Shown here one piece after another: positions 35,599 to 47,265 of a stretch of 64,000 nucleotides of DNA. The stretch is from the NCBI RefSeq assembly GCF_000306945.1, contig NC_018518.1, positions 3,782,001-3,846,000 of the forward strand, written 5' to 3'. This stretch comes from Bordetella pertussis 18323 (GTDB taxonomy: Bacteria; Pseudomonadota; Gammaproteobacteria; Burkholderiales; Burkholderiaceae_B). The translations under genes and the position numbers were made by a program. Position 1 is the stretch's first letter. The number at the start of each line of letters is the position of its first letter. The notes beneath the pieces are model-generated. The model was not told the DNA's origin, made no database searches, and saw only the letters and a list, made by a program, of their open reading frames with translations.

Positions 35599-36656
35599 CG
35601 CCGCGCCAGCAATTGCTCGAATCGGGCCAGGTAGCGCCGGCCCATTTCCGTGACGTCGTGTTCGGTGCGCACGTAATCGTAGGCGCGCTGGGTGACGTCG
35701 GCGCGAAACGCCGCGTCGTCCAGGCAGCGCGCCATGCCGGCGGCCAGCGCATGATGATCGCCCACGGCGCACAGGACGCCGCGGCCGTCGGCCAGGCTTT
35801 CCTTCAGGCCGCCGGCGTCGGTCGATACCACCGGCACCCGTTGCAGGAAGGCATCCAGCACGCTGCTGCCCAGCGCCTCTTCGAGCGAGCTCATGACGAA
35901 TACGTCCATGATGCTGTAGAAGTCTTCGACGCCCTTGCGAAAACCCGCGAACACGTACACGCCGTCCAGGCCCAGGGCTTGCGCCTCGGCACGCGCCTGC
36001 GCCTCGCGGTCGCCGCCCGCGCCGAAATGCAGGAACACGAAGTCCTGCCGCTGGCGCGCCAGCTCGCCGACCGCCCGCACCAGCGTCAGCGGGTCCTTGT
36101 CGTGGATCAGCGCCGCCGAGGTGGCCAGCACCTTCTTGCCTTGCAGGGCGAACTCGCGCGCCAGCCGCTCGACGTTGACCGGATCGATGACGTGCGGCTC
36201 GACCGCGCTGCGGATGATGACCGGTTCGATGCCCAGGCGGCGCGGCTCGCCGGCGGCCATCTCGCTGATCGCCACGAACAGGTCGACCCGGCGCCATTTG
36301 AAGCCGGTCTTCCACTCCTCGCCCGGTTCGACCACGAACGAAGTGCGGCGCGAGAACGCCACCGGCCGGCGGTGCAGCGCCTTGGTCAGCACGGCCCAGG
36401 TCACGGTGTTGGCGGTCTGGGCATGGATGATGTCGTAGCTTGCGCCGGCGCTGGCCAGAAAGCCCAGCTGGCCGGGCACGTTGCGCCGGCCATGCGTGAC
36501 GAAGCCTTCCTCGGCGGCGCGCGCCTGCAGGGGCCCGCCGGCGCGGCATAGCAGCTCGACATCGTGGCCGGCCTTGCGGAAGGCGCGCATGCAGTACAGC
36601 GTCTGGCGTTCGCCGCCGCGCCAGCCTTTCTCGAAGTTGAGCTGCAGTATCCTCAT
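35595..36656 (-). CDS. Glycosyltransferase family 4 protein
   Basis: A 353-residue GT-B fold transferase. The acceptor half begins [20 protein letters not shown]. The donor half carries [20 protein letters not shown] and the GT4 E-x7-E region in [34 protein letters not shown] (residues about 265-298). It overlaps ugd by four bases (ATGA), so it probably works on a product of that pathway, for example a uronic-acid-containing glycan or LPS. Its stop codon sits in the GCTAGC flank of IS481 copy 2, so downstream genes of the original operon have been separated. Confidence 0.87.
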   Translation of the reverse strand: MRILQLNFEKGWRGGERQTLYCMRAFRKAGHDVELLCRAGGPLQARAAEEGFVTHGRRNVPGQLGFLASAGASYDIIHAQTANTVTWAVLTKALHRRPVAFSRRTSFVVEPGEEWKTGFKWRRVDLFVAISEMAAGEPRRLGIEPVIIRSAVEPHVIDPVNVERLAREFALQGKKVLATSAALIHDKDPLTLVRAVGELARQRQDFVFLHFGAGGDREAQARAEAQALGLDGVYVFAGFRKGVEDFYSIMDVFVMSSLEEALGSSVLDAFLQRVPVVSTDAGGLKESLADGRGVLCAVGDHHALAAGMARCLDDAAFRADVTQRAYDYVRTEHDVTEMGRRYLARFEQLLARR

Positions 36657-37975
36657 GCGCGGCCTATGCCCTGGTAATCGAAGCCCTGCGCGCGCATGTC
36701 GGCCGGCACATAGAGGTTGCGCCCGTCGATGATCAGCGGCGCCTTGAGCAATTGCTTGACGCGGGTCAGGTCGGGCGCCCGGAACACCTTCCACTCGGTG
36801 GCGATCAGCAGGCCGTCGGCGCCGTCGAGCGCCTGGTACATGTCGTCGACCAGTTCGACCGCGGGGTTGTCGTCCAGGACCTTGGCGGCCTGCGGCATGG
36901 CCACCGGGTCGTAGGCCCGGATGCGCGCGCCGCGCCGCGTCAGGTCGGCGATGGTGCTCAGGCTGGGCGCCTCGCGCATGTCGTCGGTATTGGGCTTGAA
37001 GGCCAGGCCCCACAGCGCGAACGTGCGGCCCTGCAGGTCCGCGCCGTAGCGCGCGACCACCTTGTGCGCCAGCCGCAGCTTCTGCGCCTGGTTGGCCGTC
37101 TCGGCGGCCTCGATCACGCGCATGGGCAGGGCGTGCTCGCCGGCGCTGCGCATCAGCGCCTGCACATCCTTGGGGAAGCACGAGCCGCCATAGCCGATGC
37201 CCGGGTACAGGAAGTGGTAGCCGATGCGCGGATCGGCCCCGATGCCGCGCCGCACCTGTTCGATGTCGGCGCCCAGCGCCTCGGCCAGGTTGGCCATCTC
37301 GTTCATGAACGAGATGCGCGTGGCCAGCATCGCGTTGGCGGCGTACTTGGTCAGCTCGGCCGAGCGCACGTCCATCACCATCACGCGCTCGTGGGTGCGC
37401 TGGAACGGCGCATAGATGCGTCGCATGGTGTCGATGGTGTGCTCGTCGTCGGTGCCCACGATGATGCGGTCGGGGCTCATGAAGTCGTTGATCGCCGCGC
37501 CTTCCTTGAGAAACTCGGGATTGGAGGCCACGCTGAACGGCACCTCCACCCCGCGCTCGGCCAGCACTTCCTGCATGGCCGCCCGCACCTTGTCGGCGGT
37601 GCCCACCGGCACGGTGGACTTGTCCACCACCACCTTGCGGGCCGTCATGTGGCGGGCGATGCTGCGCGCCGCCGCCAATACGTACTGCAGGTCGGCCGAG
37701 CCGTCCTCGCCGGGCGGCGTGCCCACGGCGATGAACTGGACGTCGCCGAACGCCACGCTGGCGGCGATGTCGTCGGTGAACTGCAGGCGGCCGCCCGCCA
37801 CGTTGCGCTTGACCAGGTCTTCCAGGCCCGGCTCGTAGATGGGTATGTGCCCTTCGCGCAGCATCGCCACCTTGGCGGCGTCCGTGTCCAGGCACAGCAC
37901 CTCGTTGCCCATATCGGCCAGGCACGCGCCCGACACCAACCCGACATAGCCGGTACCAACGACTGTGATTTTCAT
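36653..37975 (-). CDS. ugd: UDP-glucose 6-dehydrogenase
   Basis: A 440-residue NAD-dependent enzyme oxidising UDP-glucose to UDP-glucuronate in two steps. The Rossmann motif is [35 protein letters not shown] follows near residue 120, and the catalytic-Cys motif [18 protein letters not shown] lies near 255-270. [20 protein letters not shown] starts the C-terminal domain. The product feeds exopolysaccharide or LPS synthesis; the overlapping glycosyltransferase supports this. The 116 bp upstream to IS481 copy 3 contain only a GC-rich inverted repeat. Confidence 0.94.
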   Translation of the reverse strand: MKITVVGTGYVGLVSGACLADMGNEVLCLDTDAAKVAMLREGHIPIYEPGLEDLVKRNVAGGRLQFTDDIAASVAFGDVQFIAVGTPPGEDGSADLQYVLAAARSIARHMTARKVVVDKSTVPVGTADKVRAAMQEVLAERGVEVPFSVASNPEFLKEGAAINDFMSPDRIIVGTDDEHTIDTMRRIYAPFQRTHERVMVMDVRSAELTKYAANAMLATRISFMNEMANLAEALGADIEQVRRGIGADPRIGYHFLYPGIGYGGSCFPKDVQALMRSAGEHALPMRVIEAAETANQAQKLRLAHKVVARYGADLQGRTFALWGLAFKPNTDDMREAPSLSTIADLTRRGARIRAYDPVAMPQAAKVLDDNPAVELVDDMYQALDGADGLLIATEWKVFRAPDLTRVKQLLKAPLIIDGRNLYVPADMRAQGFDYQGIGRA

Positions 37976-38086
37976 GCCTGCAACCTCGCAATACGCGGCG
38001 TCAGCGGACCATCCGCCGCACTGCGGGCATTATAGAAGTAGTGGAGCGCCGCTCCCGCCCGGGCCGGCGCCCGCCCTGGGCGGCCC

Positions 38087-39037
38087 CTAGGTGTGAACTG
38101 TCAATAGGTTGTATTCGTCCAGGTTGAGTCTGGAGATGGGTACAGCGCGCCCGATGCCTTGGTGGGGTCGATGCCAGTTGTAGTGGTGTAGCCAGGATTT
38201 CATGGCATCGGCTCGGTGTTGGGAGTTCTGGTAGGTGTGAGCGTAAGCCCACTCACGCAAGGCCGACTGGATGAAGCGTTCGGCCTTGCCATTGGTCTGT
38301 GGGCGGTAAGGTCGGGTAAAGCGGTGCTTGATGCCCAGCTCATGGCACAGCGCGGCGAAGGCGCGGCTGCGAAAGGCCGAGCCATTGTCGGTGAGCAAGC
38401 GCTGGATGGTCACGCCCAGGCGCTGGTAGTAGGCCACTGCGTCCTTGAGGAACTGGACGGCGCTGGGGAAGCGCTCGTCGGGGTGGATGTCGGTGAAGGC
38501 CACGCGGGCGTGGTCATCGATGGCCACGAAGACGAAGTCCCAGCCGGCCCCCTCAACGGTATCGCGTCGGTTGCCCGTGACCCGGTGGCCAGGGCGCTGG
38601 ATACGTCCCAGCTTCTTGATGTCGATGTGCAGCAGATCGCCGGGGGCCTGATGCTCGTAGCGCACCACCGGCTCGGCCGGCTCCAGGTCGGCCAGGTGCG
38701 ACAGACCGGCGCGGGCCAGGACGCGGCTGACGGTGCTGGCTGACACGCCCAGCGCCTGGGCGATGCGCGCTTGGGTCAGCCGCTTGCGGCGCAGCTCCAC
38801 GATAGCCAGCGCCTTGGCCGGCGCAATCGCTCGGGGCGAGACCGTCGGGCGCGAGGACGCATCGGCCAAGCCCGCCTGGCCCTGAGCCAGGAAGCGGCCC
38901 AGCCATTTGCGCACAGTCGGCGCGGTGACCCCATAGGCGCGGGCCGCTTCAGGCACACAAACTTGATGGGCGATCAATTGCTGGACCATTTCGAGTCGAC
39001 GTAGGAAGGTCAATCGGGCATGCTTATGGGTGTTCAT
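38087..39037 (-). CDS. IS481 transposase (copy 3)
   Basis: Identical to the copy 1 transposase, including the terminal Thr dictated by the CCTAGG target. The TAG stop at 38089-38087 is in the target duplicate, outside the element. Full catalytic core present. Confidence 0.96.
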   Translation of the reverse strand: MNTHKHARLTFLRRLEMVQQLIAHQVCVPEAARAYGVTAPTVRKWLGRFLAQGQAGLADASSRPTVSPRAIAPAKALAIVELRRKRLTQARIAQALGVSASTVSRVLARAGLSHLADLEPAEPVVRYEHQAPGDLLHIDIKKLGRIQRPGHRVTGNRRDTVEGAGWDFVFVAIDDHARVAFTDIHPDERFPSAVQFLKDAVAYYQRLGVTIQRLLTDNGSAFRSRAFAALCHELGIKHRFTRPYRPQTNGKAERFIQSALREWAYAHTYQNSQHRADAMKSWLHHYNWHRPHQGIGRAVPISRLNLDEYNLLTVHT

Positions 39038-39134
39038 CCGGCCGGGCTCCTTGAGTGAACTGGGGAGTTGGCGATTTCCAGTTTCTCAAATCCGGTTCGG
39101 ATGAACCATGCATACAACCTATTGAATCTTCACA
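38092..39134 (-). mobile_element. IS481 copy 3
   Basis: A 1043-bp IS481 in the opposite orientation to copies 1 and 2. Both flanks are CCTAGG (38086-38091 and 39135-39140), a perfect six-base duplication, so this copy looks like a simple insertion that has not recombined. The right flank contains the stop codon of the MFS gene. Confidence 0.97.
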
Positions 39135-39135
39135 C

Positions 39136-40517
39136 CTAGGCCTCGGCGCGGCGGCGCACCACGTTGACCACCACGCCCAGCGAGGCGCATACCGTGCCCA
39201 GCGCCAGGGCCAGCGTGGGCCCGTGCTGGGGATAGACGCTGAAGGCAATGGCCACCAGCGCGGTGCCGAAGCTCTGGCCGAACACCCGGGTGGTGGCCTG
39301 CACGCCACCGGCCGCCCCGCTGCGCTGGCGCGGCGCCGACGACAGCATGGCGCGGTTATTGGGCGTCTGGAACAGGCCGAACCCCAGCCCGGTCAGGAAC
39401 ATGCCGGCCATGATCCACGGGTTGGACACCGTGGTCGGCAGCAGGGTCAGGCAGGCCATGCCCAGCGCCATGATGCCGGCCCCCGCGCCGCTCAGCGTCG
39501 AGGCCGCGTAACGGTCGGACAGCCGCCCGGCCACCGGCGCCACCACGGCGGTGCCCACCGGCCAGGCCGCCATCAGCAGGCCGATCTGCAGGTAGGGGCG
39601 TTCAAGCACCTGCTGGAAATAGAAGGGCAGCGCCACGTACGAGGCCATCTGCGCGGCGAAGGTACAGGCCGAGGCGGCCACGGCGTACGCCACCGCCTGG
39701 ATGCGCAACAGGTCCACCGGCACCAGCGGCGCCGTCTGGCCGCTGGCGCGCCGCACCAGCAGCCAGCCGATGGCCACAGCCACGGCGATCATCCCGATGC
39801 CGCGCAGCACGTCGTGCCCCAGCAGGTCCACGCCGGAAATGAAAATGCCCAGCGTCAGCATGGCCAGCAGCGCGCTCAGCCAATCCAGCGGCATCTTGTT
39901 GCGCGGCACCTCGGGCAGGAAACGCAGGCCGCACATGATGACGATGCCAATGGGCAGGTTGACGGCGAAAATCCAGCGCCACGACGCCACCGACAGGATC
40001 AGCGAACCCAGCGTCGGCCCCAGCACCGACATGACGGCCACCGTCGTGGCGTTGATGCTGATGCCGCGGCCCAGCATGCGCAGGGGGTAGATGTTGCGCA
40101 CCAGCCCGCCGAACATGCACATCAGCGTCGCCGCCCCCACGCCCTGGCAGACCCGCGCCAGCGTCAGGTGCCATAGCTGCCCGGCGAAGACACAGGCCAG
40201 CGACGACAGGGTGAACAGCAGCAGGCCGAAGGTGAACATGCGCCGGAAGCCCACGCGCTCGGCCAGCGCCGACATGGGCAGCAGCATGACCACCACCGCG
40301 ACGTTATAGGCGTTGATCACCCACACGGCATCGGAAGGCGCGGCATTCAGGTCGCGCGCGATCGTCGGCAGCGCCACGTTGGCGATGGTGGCATCGAGCA
40401 CCGCCAGGCTCATGCCGGTCAGGACCGTAGCGGCGGCCCAATACCGGCGCGGCGTGGGCAGCCCGTCGGGCGGCGAGTTGCGGGAGCCGCACCGGGCGGC
40501 GGACGCATCCTCGCCGA

Positions 40518-40521
<4 letters not shown>
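39136..40521 (-). CDS. MFS transporter, DHA2 (EmrB/QacA-like) family
   Basis: A 461-residue polytopic permease. The signature [22 protein letters not shown] near residue 36-57 is diagnostic of drug:H+ antiporter family 2, followed by [11 protein letters not shown] (motif A-like) and [29 protein letters not shown] (motif C). Around 13-14 membrane segments can be counted. Probably a multidrug or metabolite exporter. It starts at GTG 40521 overlapping the glmU stop codon (GTGA), so it is coupled to glmU. Its stop codon lies in the IS481 copy 3 target duplicate. Confidence 0.87.
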
Positions 40522-41891
<1,370 letters not shown>

Positions 41892-41965
41892 AGAAATCTG
41901 AGATATCCAAAGTCAGTAAACGCGAAGGTTCGATAAGCGCGACGATTCCAGGGCGTGCCGGCGCG

Positions 41966-42679
41966 CTACGGCTTGTCCGCCGCGCCCTTGGCGGGCGCCC
42001 GCTTGCGCGGCGCCCGCGGCTTGGCGGCGCTCTTGCGCGCCGCCTTGGGCTTGCCGGCGGCGGCGGGCGGGGCATCCGCCGCGCCCGGCGGCGGCGTTTC
42101 GCCCGCCGGGGCCTGCATCGACGCGGCCGTGGCCGCGGCCAGGTTGTTGAATTGCTGCTGCATCAGGTCCCACCAGGCCTGCGACGCCGACTGGGCCGCC
42201 GCGTTGATGGAGGGAGGAACGGCGCCAGCTTCCGCAGCCGGCGCGGCGGCCTGGCCACCCGCTTGGCCGGTCGGCGCGCCGCCGCCCTGCGGCGCCGGCT
42301 TCAGGCCCAGCGCCACTTCCAGCGGCGAAGCGCCGCCCGCGGCCTCGTCGGCGCCGACCGACGACACGCTGTCGACGAACGAGCGCAAGGTGGCAATGGT
42401 GGCGCGCTGCACCTCCAGCCCCTGGATCGAGCTCGACAGCATCGACAGGTTCAGGCGCAGCCAGTTCTCGACGCTGCGCAGTTCGTTGATCCGGCGGTCG
42501 AGGTCTTCCAGGTTCATGGGCACCGCCATGGGCAAGGCCTGGGTCAGGCCGCCCGGGCCCGCCAGCCCGGCCCACGCCTGGCGCATCATTTCCATGCTCG
42601 CCAACAGGGGATTGCCGGACAGATCCGAATTCTGGCCCATCCCGGGCAGCACGAACGGATTGGTGTGCGAGTCGCTCAT
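41966..42679 (-). CDS. PhaM-like polyhydroxyalkanoate granule protein
   Basis: A 237-residue protein in two parts. The N-terminal part (about 1-120) has the PhaM-family pattern NPFVLPGMGQ, LEDLDRRINELRSVENWLRLNLSML and ALGLKP. The C-terminal tail is low-complexity: Pro/Ala-rich followed by a basic histone-H1-like stretch (GKPKAARKSAAKPRAPRKRAP). PhaM of Ralstonia activates PHB synthase and tethers granules to DNA through such a tail. AGGAG upstream of ATG 42679 fixes the start. A longer open frame upstream is a chance extension. The 215-bp gap upstream has no other feature. Confidence 0.75.
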   Translation of the reverse strand: MSDSHTNPFVLPGMGQNSDLSGNPLLASMEMMRQAWAGLAGPGGLTQALPMAVPMNLEDLDRRINELRSVENWLRLNLSMLSSSIQGLEVQRATIATLRSFVDSVSSVGADEAAGGASPLEVALGLKPAPQGGGAPTGQAGGQAAAPAAEAGAVPPSINAAAQSASQAWWDLMQQQFNNLAAATAASMQAPAGETPPPGAADAPPAAAGKPKAARKSAAKPRAPRKRAPAKGAADKP

Positions 42680-42894
42680 TCGGTCTCCTGCGATGGCTGG
42701 GGCGCGCCGGCCCGTTATCGACATGCGGCGGGCCGGTATGCGACCCGCATTATCGCTGCCCGATATTACGCTCGATTCCAGCCCCTGCCAAAACGCCGGA
42801 TGACCTACGCCGCTGGCCGCAAGTCTGCCACGGAACGGCCGCTCGCCATGCTGCGAATTCTTTGCACCTGTATCCGGGCGCGCCGGCCGCGCGC

Positions 42895-43539
42895 TCAACC
42901 CGGCAGCAGCTGGTCGTTCTCGACCCGCACCCGGTCGCCCGAGGCGAACGCGAAGGGCTGGGCGCTGCGGAACTGGCGCCGGCTGCCATCGCTCATGCGC
43001 ACGGTCAGCTCATAATGCGTCACCGTCTGTTGCTCACGGATATTGCGCTCGACTTCACGGCCAGCCAGCGCGCCGCCCACCGCGCCCAGCACGGTCAGGG
43101 CGTCGCGCCCGTGGCCGCCGCCGAACTGGTTGCCCACCACGCCGCCGACCACGCCGCCGGCGACCGTGCCGATCAGATGGTTGCTGTCATCGCGCACCGG
43201 CACCTGCACGGTGCGGATGCCCTCGACCACGCCGCAGGTGGCGCAGGCCGGCGCGCCCGCCTGGGCGGGCTGCTGGGCAGGTTGCGCCGATTGGGCCGGC
43301 TTCTGGGCCTGCTTGGGCGCCTGCTGCGGCGCGGAAGCCACATTGGCGGCCTCCGGCCCGGCCAGCGCGGCCTCTTGCGCCGAGGCGGCCGCCTGCGGCG
43401 ACGACCCGGCCGACAGGTTGGGCAAGACCCCCGTCATGGCCGCCACGGCGACGGCGCTGAGAATGATGACGGAAACGGCCGCGGCGCCCAGCAACGGGTG
43501 CAGCCTGCGCCTGGGCGCGGATTCTGAGGGACGATTCAT
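42895..43539 (-). CDS. Glycine-zipper (2TM) envelope protein
   Basis: A 214-residue protein with one N-terminal membrane anchor (LGAAAVSVIILSAVAVAAMTGVL), a long Ala/Gln/Pro-rich linker (about 45-105), and a C-terminal SlyB/PCP-like domain containing the glycine zipper LIGTVAGGVVGGVVGNQFGGGHGRD and the beta-rich TVTHYELTVRMSDGSRRQF. It is anchored by a membrane helix rather than a lipobox. A pair of cysteines (ACATCGVV) precedes the zipper. Probably an envelope integrity protein. Confidence 0.78.
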   Translation of the reverse strand: MNRPSESAPRRRLHPLLGAAAVSVIILSAVAVAAMTGVLPNLSAGSSPQAAASAQEAALAGPEAANVASAPQQAPKQAQKPAQSAQPAQQPAQAGAPACATCGVVEGIRTVQVPVRDDSNHLIGTVAGGVVGGVVGNQFGGGHGRDALTVLGAVGGALAGREVERNIREQQTVTHYELTVRMSDGSRRQFRSAQPFAFASGDRVRVENDQLLPG

Positions 43540-43666
43540 GTCGGTTCTCCGGCAACGACTACGGCCCGTTGTATAGCACCGCCGCCGCGTTTCCGCGTAT
43601 TGCGATGGTGACCCTTTGCAAAGAATACGCCATTCGCCGCGCTGGCAATTCTGGGACAATGCCACG

Positions 43667-43888
43667 ATGGATACGCCGATCACCCTGCCCGAGCTGGAAC
43701 AAGCCATCAACTACTGGCGCCACCGCGCGCCTTCGCAGGGCGACGAGTCCCGCCTTTGCGCCCAGGCCGCCGCGCTGGCCACCCCCTATGCGCTGATGAT
43801 CATCGGCCATCGCCGCGACATCACCCCCGCCGAGCTGAGCCAGGCCGCCCGCGCCGCCTACCAGGCGTGGCTGGACAGCCGGAAATAA
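43667..43888 (+). CDS. DUF3717 family protein
   Basis: A 73-residue cytoplasmic protein (ITLPELEQAINYWRHRAPSQGDE, then ATPYALMIIGHRRDITPAEL) matching the small DUF3717 family of betaproteobacteria. ATG 43667 gives the family length. No function known. Divergent from the glycine-zipper gene (127-bp gap) and convergent with SCO across 171 bp filled with palindromic repeats. Confidence 0.72.
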   Translation: MDTPITLPELEQAINYWRHRAPSQGDESRLCAQAAALATPYALMIIGHRRDITPAELSQAARAAYQAWLDSRK

Positions 43889-43916
43889 GGCGCGCGGCCG
43901 GGCGCTTTGGGCGTCC

Positions 43917-44055
43917 ACAGATATCGGCCCCCCATGCGGGGACAGATACCGTCTTGGCAGTCAACCGTTCATGGCGTAGCGCGGTGTGCCCTGTCCCAGT
44001 GGGGACAGGCACACCCTGCCACAGATGTCAGTCCTCATGCGGGGATGGACACCCC
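43917..44055. repeat. Cluster of three GTGTGCCTGTCCC-type palindromes (unit 2 and relatives)
   Basis: The best copy is at 43983-44015 (GGTGTGCC, C, TGTCCC - AGTG - GGGACAGGCACACC). It is preceded by CATGGCGTAG, the same flank seen near 57580 and, inverted, near 53755. Degenerate relatives around 43926-43956 and 44024-44055 share GCGGGGACAGATACC and CATGCGGGGATGGACACC arms. The three fill the gap between the convergent DUF3717 and SCO genes. Confidence 0.6.
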
Positions 44056-44059
44056 GCGT

Positions 44060-44662
44060 CTACAGCAAGGCCTTGATGTCGTGCGCCAGCGCTTCGGCGC
44101 CGGCGGTATTGGTGGCCAGTACGCGCGATTCGCCCTTGCCGTCGAACAGGTAGAAGGCGGCGGTATGGTCCATGGTGTAGTTGGCCCCGTCCTGGGTCGG
44201 GACCTTGGCGTAATAGGCCTTGAACGACGCGGCGGCCTGCTTGATCTGCTCGGGCGTGCCGGTCAGGCCCAGGAAGCGCGGATCGAACGTCGTCACGTAC
44301 TGCTTGAGTATTTCGGGCGTGTCGCGCTCGGGGTCCACGGTGACCAGCAGCACCTGCACGCGGTCGGCGTCCGGCCCGAGCTGCTTCATGACCTGCGACA
44401 GCTCGGCCAGCGAGGTCGGGCAGACGTCGGGACACTGGGTGAAACCGAAGAACACCACCACCGCCTTGCCGGCGAAGTCCTGCAGGGTGCGCGGCTTGCC
44501 GTTGTGGTCGACCAGCGCCAGCTTCTTGCCCAGTTGCGTACCGGTGATATCGCTGCCCTTGAAGGCCGGCGCGCTTTCGCCGCAGGCGGCCAGCAGCGCG
44601 GCCACGCCCATCGCGGCTACGGCTTGCAGCGCACGGCGGCGTGCGGAAGTAAAGGCGAACAT
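44060..44662 (-). CDS. SCO1/SenC-family copper chaperone
   Basis: A 200-residue thioredoxin-fold protein with an N-terminal anchor or signal (LQAVAAMGVAALLAACGES, containing a lipobox-like LLAAC). The copper site is FFGFTQCPDVCPTSL with two Cys in CxxxC spacing, plus a distal His in MDHTAAFYLF. It delivers copper to, or reduces, the CuA centre of cytochrome c oxidase subunit II. It is the last gene of the leftward heme/oxidase assembly block, 19 bp after ctaB. Confidence 0.92.
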   Translation of the reverse strand: MFAFTSARRRALQAVAAMGVAALLAACGESAPAFKGSDITGTQLGKKLALVDHNGKPRTLQDFAGKAVVVFFGFTQCPDVCPTSLAELSQVMKQLGPDADRVQVLLVTVDPERDTPEILKQYVTTFDPRFLGLTGTPEQIKQAAASFKAYYAKVPTQDGANYTMDHTAAFYLFDGKGESRVLATNTAGAEALAHDIKALL

Positions 44663-44681
44663 CGAAACAACCCTCCTACAG

Positions 44682-45575
44682 TCAGCGCAGCAGGCCGACC
44701 CAGTGATCGATCAGCAGCGCGCCGAACAGCAGCGCCAGGTACAGGATCGAGAAGCGGAACAGGCGGCGCGCCAGCGCATCGCTGTATTCGCGATACAGGC
44801 GCCAGGCATACCAGACGAACATACCGCCCAGGGCCAGCGCGCTGGCCAGGTACAGCGCGCCGCTCATGCGGATGGCGTACGGCAGCAAGGTGGTGGCGAG
44901 CAGGGCGAAGCTGTAGAGCAGGATATGCAGCCGCGTGAATTGCTGGCCGTGCGTCACCGGCAGCATGGGCAGGCCGGCCTTGATGTAGTCGTTGTTGCGG
45001 TACAGCGCCAGCGCCCAGAAATGCGGCGGGGTCCAGATGAAGATGATGAGCACCAGGACCCAGGCCTCGGCCGGCACGGAATCGGCCACCGCGGCCCAGC
45101 CCAGGGCCGGCGGCATGGCGCCCGACAGGCCGCCGATCACGATGTTCTGCGGCGTGCGCGGCTTGAGGATGACGGTGTAGATGATGGCGTAGCCGACGAA
45201 GGTGGCGAAGGTCAGCCACATGGTCAGCGGGTTGACCAGGTGGTACAGCACCAGCATGCTCGCGCCGCCCAGCAGGCCCGACAGGCTCAGCACCTGGATG
45301 TCGGAGATGGTGCCGCGCGCCGTCGCGCGCCGCGCGGTGCGCAGCATGCGGGCGTCGACCTCCTGCTCGATCAGGCAGTTGATGGCGAATGCCGCGGCGG
45401 CCAGCAGCCAGATGCCCAGGGTGCCAAACACCACGTGGCTCAGATCTGGCATGCCAGGCGCGGCCAGGAACATACCGATCACCGCGCAGAATACCGCCAG
45501 CTGCGTGACACGCGGCTTGGTCAGGACGAGGTATTGGCGCAGCAATCCGGTTTGGGGGGCAGCAAGACTGGACAT
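44682..45575 (-). CDS. ctaB: Protoheme IX farnesyltransferase (heme O synthase)
   Basis: A 297-residue UbiA-family prenyltransferase with about eight or nine membrane segments. The two Asp-rich regions are [20 protein letters not shown] near residue 65-84 and the second loop around [24 protein letters not shown]. It converts heme B to heme O with farnesyl diphosphate, and ctaA then oxidises it to heme A. The gene begins 10 bp after the ctaA stop. Confidence 0.94.
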   Translation of the reverse strand: MSSLAAPQTGLLRQYLVLTKPRVTQLAVFCAVIGMFLAAPGMPDLSHVVFGTLGIWLLAAAAFAINCLIEQEVDARMLRTARRATARGTISDIQVLSLSGLLGGASMLVLYHLVNPLTMWLTFATFVGYAIIYTVILKPRTPQNIVIGGLSGAMPPALGWAAVADSVPAEAWVLVLIIFIWTPPHFWALALYRNNDYIKAGLPMLPVTHGQQFTRLHILLYSFALLATTLLPYAIRMSGALYLASALALGGMFVWYAWRLYREYSDALARRLFRFSILYLALLFGALLIDHWVGLLR

Positions 45576-45585
45576 GGTCGCTATT

Positions 45586-46617
45586 CTAAACGCGATCGAA
45601 TTGGGGCCGGATCACCCCGGCGGCTTGCGGCGCGTCGGCCAGGCGCACCAGGATGACCACGGCGGCCAGGGTCAGCCCGGCCGCCCCGCCATTGTGCAAC
45701 ACCGCGATCAGCAGCGGCCACTGGAAGAAGATGGTGGTCAGCCCGGTGAACAGCTGGGCCGCCAGCAGCGCCAGCATCAGCGTGGCCGGCCCGCGCAGGC
45801 CCGGCTCGCCGCGCAGGCGCCAGGCCAGCACGCCGACGTAGGCGAACACCACGAAAGCGAAATTGCGATGCGTCCAGTGGATGGCGGTCAGCGCGTGCTG
45901 GGAAATCATTTCCCCCGAGGGCAGCTCGCCCAACGCGCGAATCAGCGAAAAACCGCCATGGAAATCCATCTCCGGCAGCAACTGGCCATGGCAAGTCGGG
46001 AAGTCCATGCAGGCCAGCGCCGCGTAATTGGTGCTGACCCAGCCGCCCAGGGTGATCTGCGCCAGCAGCAGCAGAAACCCGACCGTCATCCACGGCCGCC
46101 AGCGCCGTGTCTGCGGCGACAGGGGCGCGTGCGGCCGTTCGCGCGCCGACAGCCAGGTCATCAGCGACAGCACCAGCAGGCCGAACACCAGGTGCGCGGT
46201 CACCACCACCGGCATCAGCTTGTGGGTCACCGTCCAGGCGCCGAACGCGCCCTGCACGCACACCGCGATCAGCGCGCCGACGGCCAGGGCCGGCGAGCGG
46301 CCCAGCTCGCGCCGGTAGCGCCAGGCCATCCAGACGATGGCGATGATCAGCATGCCCAGGAAGGCGCCGACGTAGCGGTGGATCATCTCGATCCAGGCCT
46401 TGGACAGAGTGACCGGCCCGAACGGCATGCTGCTGGCGGCCTGATGGATGTCGGACATGGCGCCCAATGGAGTCACGCTGCCGTAACAGCCCGGCCAGTC
46501 GGGGCAACCCAGCCCGGAATCGGTCAGGCGCACAAAGGCGCCGAACATGATGAGGTCCAGCGTCAGGAACCAGGTGAAGAAGACGAGTTTGCGATAGCGC
46601 TGCTTGATGCGGTCCAT
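45586..46617 (-). CDS. ctaA: Heme A synthase (COX15/CtaA)
   Basis: A 343-residue membrane protein with eight hydrophobic segments in two four-helix halves. Landmarks: [21 protein letters not shown] near residue 26, the heme-ligand His in [29 protein letters not shown] in the middle, and the second His pair [12 protein letters not shown] and [10 protein letters not shown]. The long open frame upstream of ATG 46617 is a chance extension. Together with ctaB it supplies heme A to the oxidase encoded just upstream. Confidence 0.94.
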   Translation of the reverse strand: MDRIKQRYRKLVFFTWFLTLDLIMFGAFVRLTDSGLGCPDWPGCYGSVTPLGAMSDIHQAASSMPFGPVTLSKAWIEMIHRYVGAFLGMLIIAIVWMAWRYRRELGRSPALAVGALIAVCVQGAFGAWTVTHKLMPVVVTAHLVFGLLVLSLMTWLSARERPHAPLSPQTRRWRPWMTVGFLLLLAQITLGGWVSTNYAALACMDFPTCHGQLLPEMDFHGGFSLIRALGELPSGEMISQHALTAIHWTHRNFAFVVFAYVGVLAWRLRGEPGLRGPATLMLALLAAQLFTGLTTIFFQWPLLIAVLHNGGAAGLTLAAVVILVRLADAPQAAGVIRPQFDRV

Positions 46618-46619
46618 GG

Positions 46620-47240
46620 TCAGCCGATGCGCGAGTTGTACAGAAGCCTGCTGATGTCCTTGCGCACCTTGACGCCATCGGCGTCGGGAGGGAACTGCAA
46701 CATCAGGTTGCCCAGCGGGTCGATGACCCACATGGGCCCGAACAGGGCCGCCGACGCGGCGGCGTCCTGCCCCAGCAGATAGCGACCCAGCTGTTCGGGA
46801 CGGGCGCGCAGCATCAGGGTGCCGCGATAGGCGTCCAGCACTTTCTGCGGCACCTCCCCGTCGTCGGTGATGAACCAGACGCGCTGCACGCGGTCGACGT
46901 TCTTGCCCTGGCTGGCGTGGCTGTTGCGGGTGATGAACAGCTTGCGGGCGCAAGATTCGGGGCAGGCGGCCTGGTCGGCCACGCCCAGCAGCCACTTGCC
47001 CTTGAGCCCGGCGGGGTCGAACGGCTTGCCGTCCAGGGTGGTCAGCTGCAGCTGCTGCGCCGTCGGCATGGGCCGCTGCGGCTGCACCAGCGTGCCGTAG
47101 TTGCTGCTGTCCTCGGGCCACCACTGGGGATTGTTGTACACGATGACGGCCGCCAGCACGGGGGCCAGCGCGCACAGGAACACCAGCACCAGGGGCAGCA
47201 TCGAGCGCTTGGGCGCGGAAGGAGCAAAAGAGCGGGCCAC
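46620..47240 (-). CDS. Thioredoxin-like cytochrome oxidase assembly membrane protein
   Basis: A 206-residue protein with one N-terminal membrane segment (MLPLVLVFLCALAPVLAAVIVYN) and a periplasmic domain resembling SCO/thioredoxin folds, with CPESCARKLFITRN giving a CxxxC pair. Betaproteobacteria commonly have this gene between SURF1 and ctaA. The start is taken as GTG 47240 with AGGAAA just upstream. No ATG gives both a ribosome site and the expected N-terminus. Probably assists copper or disulfide handling during oxidase assembly. Confidence 0.72.
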   Translation of the reverse strand: MARSFAPSAPKRSMLPLVLVFLCALAPVLAAVIVYNNPQWWPEDSSNYGTLVQPQRPMPTAQQLQLTTLDGKPFDPAGLKGKWLLGVADQAACPESCARKLFITRNSHASQGKNVDRVQRVWFITDDGEVPQKVLDAYRGTLMLRARPEQLGRYLLGQDAAASAALFGPMWVIDPLGNLMLQFPPDADGVKVRKDISRLLYNSRIG

Positions 47241-47265
47241 GTATGTTTTCCTGTATCGGGAGGGA

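Noticed and set aside
43917..44055. CRISPR-like array in the DUF3717-SCO gap
   Set aside because: The repeats are palindromes of variable arms and irregular spacing, only three degenerate units, and no cas gene nearby.
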